Shown here: positions 55,031 through 64,000 of the stretch, in pieces | Layout of the letters: the number at the start of each line of letters is the position of its first letter | Position numbering within the stretch: the stretch's first letter is position 1 | Source: Prorocentrum cordatum | Taxonomy: Eukaryota; Sar; Dinophyceae; Prorocentrales; Prorocentraceae | Length of the DNA stretch: 64,000 nucleotides | Assembly: GCA_963575745.1 (NCBI GenBank) | Contig: CAUYUJ010009446.1 | Span: forward strand, 1,228,759 to 1,292,758 | Direction: 5' to 3' | Program-made: the position numbers and the translations under genes | Notes under the pieces: generated by a model | What the model saw: the letters and a program-made list of their open reading frames with translations, nothing else | The model's database searches: none | Told to the model about the DNA's origin: nothing

Positions 55031-55495
55031 CGTCGAACGCCGCACAGTCCCTGGTGCCGTGCCGCCCGTGTCCGGGTGATCTGCGCTGATCACAACGTCG
55101 GAGTCGCTCGCCATCGCTACCGTTGTGCAGTCCGTGTCGTCGTGGTCGTCGATCCCATTCTCGGACGGGTCGCCTTGCTGCTCCTCGCTGCCACCCGTGT
55201 CGCCGACGATCTGCTCTGCGCTGCCCGTGTCCGCCTGGCGATCTTCGCTGATCACAGTGTCGGAGGAGTCGTTCGTCATCGCCGCCGCCTCGCCCGTGTC
55301 ATCGTGGTCGTCGCGGTCGTCGTCCATCTCATTCTCGGACGGGCTTGGACTCCTATACGACGGCCGACCGAATAACCCTCTGTTGCGATGGTGGTACATC
55401 CACACATCAGCGGGCAGCCACTCCACGTCAGTCCCCTGGTCGTCCGTGAACCACGGGTAGTTCAATGCACCCGCCATTGGGTTCCATACTGGCAT
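54968..55495 (-). CDS. Acidic hypothetical protein, 175 codons
   Basis: Opens at ATG 55495 with a globular start (Met-Pro-Val-Trp-Asn-Pro-Met, Tyr-Pro-Trp-Phe-Thr-Asp-Asp, Val-Trp-Met-Tyr-His-His-Arg), then a Ser/Pro stretch and about 90 residues rich in Asp, Glu, Ser and Thr. The acidic part is an internal duplication (Asp-Ser-Ser-Asp-Thr-Val-Ile-Ser and Ala-Ser-Asp-Ser-Asp-Val-Val-Ile-Ser). It ends in a basic tail inside the duplicated DNA at 54888-55030. The Trp/Tyr-rich beginning argues for a real exon. No family recognised. Confidence 0.35.
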   Translation of the reverse strand: MPVWNPMAGALNYPWFTDDQGTDVEWLPADVWMYHHRNRGLFGRPSYRSPSPSENEMDDDRDDHDDTGEAAAMTNDSSDTVISEDRQADTGSAEQIVGDTGGSEEQQGDPSENGIDDHDDTDCTTVAMASDSDVVISADHPDTGGTAPGTVRRSTSAIPAAPHNHDRRRRSRQRR

Positions 55496-55849
55496 GTATG
55501 GTTCGGAACGTGGGGTCGTTCCACAGCGACATCTGACATTAGAAACACGTATCCCGATCTTTCTGAGCCAAAATGTCTACGGACGAGTACGGGCCAAGCC
55601 CATGGGTGCCCAGGTTGGCGCCTTAGCTGCAAATGTAAGGATACGGGAAGGTTGCCAGGGTGCTTGAGGAACTTGGGGGTGTCCTCGAAGGCTCAGGGGC
55701 CGATGGGCTGGGCTTGCCTGCCCTTCAGACAAGGTTCAAGACACGCTAGCAAAAGTCAAGACCCACACAACCAGTAATTGCTATAAACATTAACATGTCA
55801 TTTCAAACACCAAGCTTGGATTCAGCTTCCACAGAATTCCTTGACATTT
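55496..55849. other. Unique stretch, no gene recognised
   Basis: A + frame at 55388-55777 covers part of it but overlaps the minus-strand acidic ORF and has no recognisable feature. Confidence 0.4.
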
Positions 55850-56165
55850 GGGCAAGTTGGTGCCTGATGTGGGTTGCCAAGTGAGCGGAAACGTTGTCAA
55901 GTAGGCGCCTGGTGTGGTTTGCCAAGTGAGCGCGTGGTTGAAGTTGTCAAGTAGGCGCCTGGTGTGAGATGCCAAATGGGCATTCGTGCTAAGTTGTCAC
56001 GCGCGCCTGGTGTGGTATGCCACGTGAGCGTGAGGTAGAAGTTGTCAAGTCGGCCCTGATGTGGGTGGCCTAGTGAGCGCCAGTTTGACGTTGTCAAGTG
56101 GGCGCGTGGTGTGGGTTGCCAAGTGAGCGCTAGCGCTAAGTTGTCAAGTAGGCGCCTGGTATGGT
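55850..56165. repeat. 50-bp minisatellite
   Basis: About six units with GTTGTCAAGTAGGCGCCTGG and GCCAAGTGAGCG; starts at 55893, 55943 and 55993 are 50 bp apart. Confidence 0.9.
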
Positions 56166-57065
56166 ATAGTCATAGTCGTAGGCGCAGCCGCAGTTGCAAC
56201 AGACGCATTAGCAGTAGGAGTGTGGTTGAAGTAGCGCACGCATCTACGAATTATAGCTGCACCGGCAACAGATGGCGGAGCTGGTAGAGCGGTCGAGAAA
56301 GACGCCCCCCCGTACCCGGCCCTTGCCCTGGCCCCGACCGTGCTCCGGGACTCCCGGCCCCCAGCCCCGGCCGCGGCTGGGGCCCCGGCCCTAGCCTGAC
56401 CAGTCCGAACCACGGCCCAGGGCCCCAGCCCCGCCCTGGGCGGCTGGGGCCTCCAGGGTCCCAAAACCGTGCGGTGACGTGCGGTGAGGTCTCGTCGGAT
56501 TTCGAGGTCGCCGCACGGTCTGTCACCGCACCGTTTTGGGCCCCCCGTCCCCCCTGTTCTCTGTGTACAGCTTGTTTCTGGCTGCTCATCCGTATCCGCC
56601 GTCATCTTTGACTGACTGCATCCCCCTCTGCCACTTGCACCGCTTGCGCACTCCGATTCCGCTCGCATGCCTCATTATGTGAATCTTGTCCGTGCATTCC
56701 TCCTCGTTGGACTTGGTTCGAATAATACAGCATAGACATGAACTTTTGCAGGTCCGCGCGGATTTTCTTGGATCGGCGTTCCTCCCTGGCGCGCCGAGTG
56801 CGCCAGGGGCGGCGCTGGAGGCGCCGCCAGGGGGGTGGGCAGCGCGGAGGCGCCCCCTGGGGGGCACCAGCGCGGATCCGAGAACTCCACGCGGAGCTCC
56901 GACCTCCGACAGTTTGTGTACGTGCCGCTTCTACAGACCGACGTGGGCTCAGGAGGGGCTGGTTGCCGGGCCGTTCCTCAGAGCTTGGTCGGGGAACGTA
57001 TTGGTGGCCGATGCTCGCCGCGAGCCGTGGCCAGGAAAGCTCATTCACTTCTTATGAATCCATCC
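56166..57065. other. GC-rich stretch, no gene recognised
   Basis: Minus-strand frames at 56144-56668 and 56602-57048 are Arg/Gly/Pro rich. A piece near 56710-56760 (minus: Ala-Asp-Leu-Gln-Lys-Phe-Met-Ser-Met-Leu-Tyr-Tyr) has normal composition but is too short to place. Confidence 0.35.
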
Positions 57066-57079
57066 TTGCGGTAGCGCGT

Positions 57080-57775
57080 GGACTGTCACTCCTCCGCCTT
57101 CTCCTCCTTCTCCTCGGGTTTTCTTCTCTTCTTTTCGCAGCGGGAGCGGAGGCTGGCAGAGGCCATAGTACGCCGTTATCGCCGCCTTCCTCCTCCTCCT
57201 CCTCCTCCTCCTCCTCCTCCTCCTCCTCCTCCTCCTCCTCCTCCTCCTCCCTCCTCCTCCTCCTCCTCCTCCTCCTCCTCCTCCTCCTCCTCCTCCTCGT
57301 ACTCCTCGAGCTGCCTTCTCCTCGATGGCCTCTCGCCGCCTCCGCGAGGCCCACCAGCGCACCACCCGCGCCACGCGCCTCTTCTTCGCGGACGTGAGCG
57401 TGCTGCCGCTCCTCTCCGCCTCGCTGCGGTCGGAGGCTCTGGCGGCCTTGCGGCGCGCCTTTGTTCCCCACGTTGCCTCCCCCTCGGGGGCGCCCAAGAG
57501 GGGGAGGAGGAGGAGGAGGAGGAGGAGGAGGAGGAGGAGGAGGAGGAGGAGGAGGAGGAGGAAGAGGAGGAGGAGAAGGAGGAGGAGGAGGAGGAAAACA
57601 AAGGAGAAGGAGAAGGAGAAGGATGAGGACGACAACCACGACTGCGAGGAGGGAGGGGGGAGGAGGAAAGGAAGCGAGGGGGAGGGAGGGAGGCAGGGAG
57701 GGATGAAGGCAGGGAGGCAGGGATGCAGGGAGGGATGGAGGGAGGAGGAAAAGGAGGGGGAGGAGGAGGACCAGT
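57080..57775. repeat. (TCC)n and (GGA)n tracts around a short core
   Basis: Pyrimidine tract 57188-57310 and purine tracts 57505-57600 and 57640-57775, inverted relative to each other around about 180 bp. The arrangement is like that at 39748-40250. Confidence 0.85.
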
Positions 57776-57840
57776 GCAAACCCAAGACTCATTAACGATG
57801 TTGCAATGCACCCTTCCTCCACGTTCCTCATAGACTCTTA
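57765..57840 (+). repeat. Dispersed repeat tail next to (GGA)n, copy 3
   Basis: CAGTGCAAACCCAAGACTC, TTAACGATGTTGCAATGC and CCTCCACGTTCCTC, matching copies at 39661-39747 (inverted) and 50190-50270. Confidence 0.65.
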
Positions 57841-58079
57841 TCTGGATCTATCTTCACTAAGGGAAGAGCCCCGTTGGACGACAACCATTTGAAAATCTTC
57901 AACCGTGCAAAAGCATTATAGCCGGAGTGCAGTATCCCCAAACAGGGTTTTTAGACCCACTGCGGTTTCCAAGGTCGATTGCGTGCCCGCCTAGTGCGGG
58001 CTGGCATGGCATGTGAAAACATGCCTCCTCCTCCTCCTCCTCATCCTCCTCCTCCTCCTCCTCGTCCACCTCCTCTTCA

Positions 58080-59580
58080 TCCCGAAAGGCATCTCGGAAC
58101 CCAGAGTTGCGAGGATGTCTCCAGCGTAACGGGCTGGACCACCTCGCGCGCGGCATCTCGGACCCCAGAGTTGCGACGATGTCTCGGGCGAAACGTGCTG
58201 CGAGGAAGTCTCAGGCGAAACGGGCCGGACCACCTCGAGCGCGGCGTCTCAGAGCTCCGAGTTGCGGGGGCCTCCTGGTGCCTCCTGGGGCCTCCTGGGG
58301 ACCTCCTGGGGCTTCCTCCCGGGCCTCCTGTGGCCTCCTGAACTCCACCTGAGGTTTCCTGAAGCATCTTGGGGCTCCCAGGGGGGATATCTAACCTGTG
58401 GCCGTTTGGGCCTCTCCAAATACAGGGGGGGGCCACAGGAGCAGGAAAAATCAACGAATCGACACCGGATGTGTATTAACTTGACACGTTCTGATAGAGG
58501 GCCTCCTGGGGCCTCCTGGGAGCCTCCTGGGAATCTCCTGCGGACCCCTGGGGCCTGTCCTGGGCGTCCTGCGGCCTCCTGAAGCTCTCTGGGACCTCCC
58601 CCTCCTCCTGCCTGCTCCCTCATGCACATCATCCGCCTCCTCCTTCTCCCTTCCATCTCCTCCTCCTCCTCCTCCTCCTCCTCCTCCTCCTCCTCCACCT
58701 CCTCTTCATCGCGAACGGCATTTCGGAGCCTAGAGTTGCGAGGATGTCTCCAGCGTAACGGGCTGGACCACCTCGCGCGCGGCATCTCGGACCCCAGAGT
58801 TGCGACGATGTCTCGGGCGAAACGTGCTGCGAGGAAGTCTCAGGCGAAACGGGCTGGACCACCTCGAGCGCGGCGTCTCAGAGCTCCGAGTTGCGGGGGC
58901 CTCCTGGTGCCTCCTGGGGCCTCCTGGGGACCTCCTGGAGCTTCCTCCTGGGCCTCCTGTGGCCTCGTGAACTCCACCTGGGGTTTCCTGAAGCCTCTTG
59001 GGGCTCCCAGGGGGGATATCTAACCTGTGGCCGTTTGGGCCTCTCCAAATGGAGGGGGGGGGGGGCACAAGAGCAGGAAAAATCAACGAATCGACACCGG
59101 ATGTGTATTAACTTGACACGTTCTGATAAGCGGCCTCCTGGGGCCTCCTGGGAGCCTCCTGGGAATCTCCTGGAGACCCCTGGGGCCTGTCCTGGGCGTC
59201 CTGCGGCCTCCTGGTGCCTCCTGGGCCTCCTGGGGACCTCCTGGAGCTTCCTCCTGGGCCTCCTGTGGCCTCCTGAACTCCACCTGAGGTTTCCTGAAGC
59301 ATCTTGGGGCTCCCAGGGGGGATATCTAACCTGTGGCCGCTTGGGCCTCTCCAAATGGAGGGGGGGGCACAAGAGCATCAAGATCGCAAAAAATCAACGA
59401 AGACACCGGATGTGTATTAACTTGACACTCGGATAGAGGGCCTCCTGGGGCCTCCTGGGAATCTCCTGGGGCCCCTGGGGCCTGTCCTGGGCGTCCTGCG
59501 GCCTCCTGGACCTCTCTGGGGCCTCCTGAGGCTCGCAGGGTCCCATGGAGGATATGTAACATGTGGCCTTCTGGGCCCCC
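58080..59580 (+). repeat. Tandem segmental duplication of a G-rich block
   Basis: A block with GATGTCTCGGGCGAAACG, CTCCTGGGGCCTCC, GGATATCTAACCTGTGGCCG, AAATCAACGAATCGACACCGG and GTGTATTAACTTGACAC occurs at 58080-58735 and again from 58736, with a partial third copy from about 59214. The TCC tracts at 58025-58080 and 58655-58710 lie at equivalent places ahead of the first two. Confidence 0.85.
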
Positions 59581-60090
59581 AGGCTGGACCACCTCTTGCG
59601 CAGCATCTGAGAGCTCAGAGTTGCGAGAATATCTTGTGCGAAACAGGCCGGACCACCTTGCGCACGGCATCTCAGATTTCAGAGTTGCAAGGATTTCTCA
59701 GGCGAGACGGGCCAGACCACCTCGCGCAGGGCATCTCAGAGCTCAGAAGTTCGAGGATGTCTCAGGCGAAGCGGGCCGGACCACCTCGCGCGCGGCATCG
59801 GGGAGATCAGAGTTTCGAGGATGTCTCAGGCGAAACGGGCCGGACCACCTCGCGCGCGGCATCTTGGAGCTCAGAGTTGCGAGGATGTCTCAGGCGAAAC
59901 GGCCCGGACCACCTCTCGCGCGGCATCTGGGAGCTCAGAGTTTCGAGGATGTCTCAAGCGAAACGGCCCGGACCACCTCTCGCGCGGCCTCTCAGAGCTC
60001 AGATTTAGGAGGATGTCTCAGGCGAAACGCTCAATCCCGGACAACTCAGAAACGAGAGTTGTGAGGATGTCTCAGGCGAAACGGGCCGGA
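59580..60090 (+). repeat. 64-bp tandem repeat
   Basis: About eight units with GAGGATGTCTCAGGCGAAAC, GGGCCGGACCACCTCGCG and GGCATCTCAGAGCTCAGAG; starts at 59753, 59817, 59881 and 59945 are 64 bp apart. Diverged units also occur in the block upstream (58090-58270, 58735-58890). Confidence 0.92.
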
Positions 60091-60384
60091 CCACCACATT
60101 TGTTTGAGGATGTCTCTGCTTAGCTTTCCCTCGGCCGGAATTAGCTTCTATCACAACAGCACCCCGTTCAGCAAGCTGTTTGGGGAACAATTGCTTTGAT
60201 TTCAAAACTGCCAATCGACGTACCTGTTGCAACCTGACGATCGTAAACCTTGGCAGAACACCGTTTCTGCCACGCCAGCCCCGCGAATCAACGTGACTGT
60301 CGCACCCTGAGAATCCCAATTCGTGCTAAAACGCTAAAACACCATATCTGGGACATTAACCATATCAACCCTTGAAGCTGATGC
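60091..60384. other. Unique stretch, no gene recognised
   Basis: Only a 104-codon minus frame (60005-60319) extending out of the tandem repeat. Nothing recognised. Confidence 0.45.
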
Positions 60385-60622
60385 AACTGTGAAGACGAAC
60401 ACGCGCGGCGCTAAGGCGAGAGCCCTGTTTTTGATAAGGCTTTGCCTTCCACCTGTCAAACTCTTGCAATGTCTTGAAATGAATGTGCGCAGTGCTATAA
60501 GGCCAGAGCCACAGTTTGAAAAGGAACTGCCGTCCATCCGTGCAGCGTTTGCGAACTTTTAAGACGAATGCGCGCGGCGCTAAGGCGAGAATCACTTTTC
60601 GAAAACGACCTATCACTCATAC
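60385..60622 (+). repeat. Diverged tandem repeat, about 90 bp, three units
   Basis: GACGAACACGCGCGGCGCTAAGG, ATGTGCGCAGTGCTATAAGG and GACGAATGCGCGCGGCGCTAAGG mark successive units. Confidence 0.7.
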
Positions 60623-60791
60623 GTTAAATTGCTGCAGATCTCAAGTTTCAGGATCAGAAGTGGCGAGGAAGTTTCAGGCGAAACGCCCGGGCGGCCCTAC
60701 CGACCCGTCTCGGGGTGCGCCAGGGACGAGGGATGATGGAGGAGGAGGAGGAGGAGAAAGAAGAAGGAACATGATAATTATCCCAGTGCGA

Positions 60792-61183
60792 CCCTACCTA
60801 GGAGTTGGAACCCCTAGGAAAGCAGCATTAATAGTAACAGTAACGCTAAGCTAAAGCTAAGCTAAAGCTAAGCCACAGCTAAGCTAAAGCTAAGCTAAAG
60901 CTAAGCTAAAGCTAAGCTAAAGCTAAGCTAAAGCTAAGCTAAAGCTAAGCTAAAGCTGAGCAACATCTAAGCTAAATCTAAGCTACAGCTAAGCTAAAGC
61001 TAAGCTAAAGCTAAGCTAAAGCTAAGCTAAAGCTAAGCTAAAGCTAAAGCTAAAGCTAAAGCTCCCAGGGGACTGGGGGGAACCGCTCCCAGGGGACTGG
61101 GCGAACCGCCCGGGGCGTGTTCCACTGCCCGGCCCCTTTAAGCTAAGAGAGTAAGAACCCTTCTAGGCAGAGCCTAGGTAGGG
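60792..61183 (-). repeat. Repeat with 11-bp inverted termini, copy 2
   Basis: Bounded by CCCTACCTAGG (60792) and CCTAGGTAGGG (61183). In reverse complement its left 95 bp and right flank match copy 1 (29438-30709). Its core is an AGCTAA-type satellite instead of (ACT)n. It is 392 bp against 1272 bp for copy 1, so the core length is what varies. Confidence 0.7.
60845..61062. repeat. (AGCTAAGCTAA)n satellite
   Basis: Near-perfect 11-12-bp units of AAGCTAAGCTA. Confidence 0.95.
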
Positions 61184-61432
61184 AATAGTAAGAAGAAGAC
61201 CGCATGCGGGGTCCATCCCCCGCATTTGGGGCCCCGGGGCCGCAAGGCCGGCCTCAGCCCGCTGGCCACCGCCGCGCGATCGCGGCACAGCGGGCGCCAA
61301 CAGCCAAGAGAAGTGCGAGGTAAATTGGCGACGAGATGAATAATGTTACGGGCATTGCTGGGCCCAGGCCGCTGCAAGCTGCGGCACGCAGGGCTGGTTG
61401 CAAGATGCGGCTTGGCCTGAACTCTGGATGGA
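61184..61432. other. Unique stretch, no gene recognised
   Basis: GC-rich; frames on both strands overlap. It may be the 5' part of the gene remnant that follows. Confidence 0.4.
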
Positions 61433-62893
61433 GTGACATATCCATCATGGTGGCCGCGATGGCGAGCGTCACGTACGCACGAAACCAAGTACGACACTAC
61501 GTACGACAGCAATTACAGCACAAAGCACGGCACCAAGTACGACGCCGAATACGACAACACAGAAAACAACACCAAGCGCGACTTGGCCGAGCAGTTCCGA
61601 GGGGGGTACAAAGTATATCGTCGTGGAGATACGGGTTCACCACGGCTTCGCCGCCTACGATGATGACGACTACGACGCCCACAACGGCTACAGCGAGTAC
61701 AACGGCTATGGCGACTACACCGCATACGGTTTCCTCACCCTTGGCGTTTCGAAAGCCACCAGCAGAACTTCGAAGGCCACCAGCAGAGCTACGAGGGCCA
61801 CCGGCAGAGTTTCGAAGACAAGGGTCACCGCTTCGAGATCCCTCTGCAGAGCCAACAGGGCCACCAGCAGGGCTTCACGAGCCACCAGCTGCGCTACGAC
61901 GGCCACGAGCAGAGCTTCAACTGCAAGAGGCAGAGCCTCGAGAGCCACTGCCTGAGCTTCGACTGCCACCGGCAAAGTTCGACTGCAAAAAGTAGAGCTC
62001 CCAGAACCACCAGCTGAGCCTCGAGGGCCGCCGGCAGAGCTTCGACGGCCAGAAGCAGAGCTTCAATGCCCACCATCTGAACTTCGAGGGCCGCAGGCAG
62101 AGCTACGACGGCACGAGGCAGAGCCGAGCTACGAGGGCCACCAGCGGAGCCACGAGGGCCACCCGCTGAGCTACGAGAGCCACCAGCAGAGCCACGAGGA
62201 CCACTGGCTGAGCGACCAGGACCACACGGTGAACTACGAGGGCCGCAAGCAGGGCCACGCGGACCATCAGCCGAGTTACGAGGGCCATCAACCGAGCTAG
62301 GAGGGCAACCAATTGAGCTACGCGGGCCACTCGCGAATCTTCGAGAACCTCCTGCAGTGCTACCAGGACGATCTGAGTCGCAAAGGCCACGAGCAGAGTT
62401 TCGAGAGCCACCAGCCGAGCTACGGGGACCACCGGCGGGGCGTCGAGGGCAACCACCTGAGTTACGAGAGCCACCAGCAGAATCAGCTGGGCCACAAGAA
62501 CAAGCCGGAGCACCTGAACACGCAGGACTGTGACAAAGGGTGCCAGCCTGAAGTATAGGGCTTGAAGATTAGAGGCGACACAGTGGCTTCGAGGGTGCCT
62601 TGGACGCATGAGATACCACTGCGGAGCGTTGGGCATTCCGATCAATATCAACCGCTGTCAGCTTCAAGCGTACCAACGTCGAGCCCATCAACGAGTACCT
62701 CAAGAAGCGGCCCGCCATCATGTACCTGGAGACGACTCGAGCCGACCATCTTCACGGATTAAGGCAACATGGATACGTGTTCGATCGCTTATACGACCCC
62801 ACAACCTTTGACGGTCAGCCAGGGGGTGCCAAACGTGTCCTCGACGTGTACCAGGACGAAACTTTCGCCCTGGAACCAACCGAACACATCTGA
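61433..62893 (+). pseudogene. Low-complexity gene remnant with 7-residue repeats
   Basis: Three parts can be read on +. The first (61460-61660) is Tyr/Asp/Asn/Lys/Thr rich. The second (61748-61975 and about 62128-62558) is a 21-bp repeat giving Ser-Tyr-Glu-Gly-His-Gln-Gln and variants, with frame changes near 61980 and a stop near 62299. The third (about 62660-62893), in yet another frame, has normal composition: Tyr-Leu-Lys-Lys-Arg-Pro-Ala-Ile-Met-Tyr-Leu-Glu-Thr-Thr, His-Gly-Tyr-Val-Phe-Asp-Arg-Leu-Tyr and a stop after Glu-His-Ile. The parts share strand and spacing and may be one gene with introns or frameshifts. No family recognised; the carboxy end looks most like real protein. Confidence 0.4.
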
Positions 62894-63190
62894 AGCTTGT
62901 CTGATGTAGTTTACGACCAGATGTCACAATATTTGCGACGAAAACGGTTTATTAGAGGCGGCGAACAACGGCATTCCAGCACGCTATTCTTTGTCCATGC
63001 CGAGTGCCTACCTACGCATACTGCTATTCCGTCATCTGGCACAATTGCTTCTGCACTCTGGCATCAGCGCAACAGACGCGCAAATACGTATCTCGAGCAC
63101 ACCACTGCCGACCATGTACAATGTCTTTCTCAGCAGCAATAACACTTCATTGGCGCGGCCTCTCACGTTACCCCCCGCCTGACCTTCTTG
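62894..63190. other. Unique stretch, no gene recognised
   Basis: Short overlapping + frames (62897-63142 and others) with no recognisable feature. Confidence 0.4.
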
Positions 63191-63269
63191 ACGCCAGGTG
63201 GGTAGGGTGGACTGGCGGCCCCCTCCCCCACTCTCGGAACGGAAAACGAGCCTCCCCGTGGTCCTGGGG

Positions 63270-63680
63270 CGGATCCGGCCTCCTGCAGCCGCGGCGCGCC
63301 GCGCGCGCGGGCGGGGTGGCGCGGTTGTGGGGACGTTGCGGAGCAGTGCGGGAAGAGGAGGAGGAGGAGGAGGAGGTGGAGGGGAGGAGGAGGAGGAGGA
63401 AAGGAAAGGAGAGGAGGAGGAGAAGAGGAGGATGAGGAGGAGGAAGAGGAGTGGGGGAGGATGAGGAGGAGGAGAGGAGGAGGAGGAGAGGAGGAGAGGC
63501 GGAGGGAGGAGGAGGAGGAGCAGGAGGAGGAGGAGGAGGGAGGAGAAAGGAGAGGAAGGAGGAAGGAGGAGGAGGAAGGAGAGGGGAGGCGAGGAAGCCT
63601 CCCGACCACGGCGCGCCAAGCGCCGCGGGCGGGGTGGCGCGGTGGGGACGTTGCGGAGCGGTGCGGGAGGAGGAGAGGAG
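63270..63680 (+). repeat. Tandem duplication with GGA tract
   Basis: A GC-rich segment with GGGCGGGGTGGCGCGG, GGGGACGTTGCGGAGC and GTGCGGGA occurs at about 63285-63355 and again at about 63610-63672; each is followed by purine tract. Confidence 0.8.
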
Positions 63681-63960
63681 GAGAAGAGGAGGAGGAGAGA
63701 TGAGAAGGAGGAGGACGAGGAGGAGGAGAGAGGACGAGGAGGGAGGAGGAGAGAGGAAGAGGAGGCGGAGGAATAGGAGGAGGAGGACGTGGATGAGGAT
63801 GAGGAGATGATATGAGGAGGAAGGAGGAGCGGAGGAGGAGGAGAGGAGGTGGAGGAGGTGGAGGAAGGAGGCGTGAGGAGAAAGAGTGAGAGGAGAGAGT
63901 AGGAGGAGGGAGTGGAACAAGGAGGAGCAGGGGAGGAGGGGGGGAGGATAATGAAAATGG
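63355..63960. repeat. (GGA)-rich purine tracts
   Basis: GGAGGA and GAGGAGGAG over most of this interval, broken only by the second copy of the GC-rich segment. Poly-Glu/Arg/Gly frames and their reverse-strand partners are artefacts. Confidence 0.95.
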
Positions 63961-63992
<32 letters not shown>

Positions 63993-64000
63993 ATGATGAG
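63961..64000. repeat. (GAT)n at window end
   Basis: GATGATGAT continues to the end of the window. Confidence 0.9.

Noticed and set aside
54134-55375. 413-codon + strand ORF
   Set aside because: It overlaps the minus-strand gene remnant and acidic ORF, which have better composition, and crosses a minisatellite.
57045-57831. Several 200-260-codon ORFs on both strands
   Set aside because: They are TCC/GGA tract translations (poly-Leu, poly-Ser, poly-Glu, poly-Arg).

Overview
The window looks like nuclear DNA of a dinoflagellate. The evidence is a decayed Ty1/copia-type polyprotein of the form common in dinoflagellate genomes, very long repeat-filled introns with non-canonical boundaries, a cyclic-nucleotide/EAG-like ion channel with a non-canonical pore, and dense micro- and minisatellites. 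No prokaryotic operon, tRNA, rRNA or CRISPR array was seen. Assignments rest on motif recognition by eye; no database search was run.

Left third (about 1.65-32.1 kb). Two direct repeats of about 312 bp (1653-1964 and 31789-32099) share a 5'-UTR-like stretch and the first codons of an ORF. Between them almost all protein-like sequence is on the + strand. In order: gag-like ORF1 pieces and a coiled coil (1.9-3.8 kb); a 6.3-kb satellite block (3.85-10.19 kb) made of two heptamer arrays around three copies of a composite repeat; then gag, zinc knuckles, protease, integrase, reverse transcriptase and RNase H of a copia-like element (10.7-18.9 kb); then about 10 kb of + strand ORFs I cannot place (19.0-29.4 kb), two of which resemble ADP-ribosyltransferase-fold and Tpt1/KptA domains. 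The element is dead: stops, frameshifts, RT YVDD changed to YVGG, and protease Asp apparently changed to Gly. A family of about 22 small hairpins (GC-rich stem, mostly ACA triloop, often a bulge and a second variable stem) lies in this interval, all in the coding orientation. Whether the 30-kb span is one giant element or nested insertions is open. A repeat bounded by 11-bp inverted termini (29438-30709) sits at its right end, and a second inverted copy is at 60792-61183.

Middle (32.2-50.2 kb). Mostly simple sequence and minisatellites, including a 90-bp minisatellite open in one frame. Pieces of one ion-channel gene can be picked out on the + strand: a possible S3-S4 exon near 34.64 kb, a convincing S5-pore-S6 exon at 44.93-45.24 kb, and a post-S6 exon at 49.12-49.25 kb, the last two joined across a 3.9-kb intron.

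Right (50.2-64 kb). A frameshifted minus-strand gene remnant (51.3-54.3 kb), a 175-aa acidic minus-strand ORF (54.97-55.5 kb), several minisatellites, duplicated G-rich blocks (58-60 kb), a broken low-complexity gene with 7-residue Tyr/Phe-Glu-Gly-His-Gln-Gln repeats (61.4-62.9 kb), and a purine-rich end.
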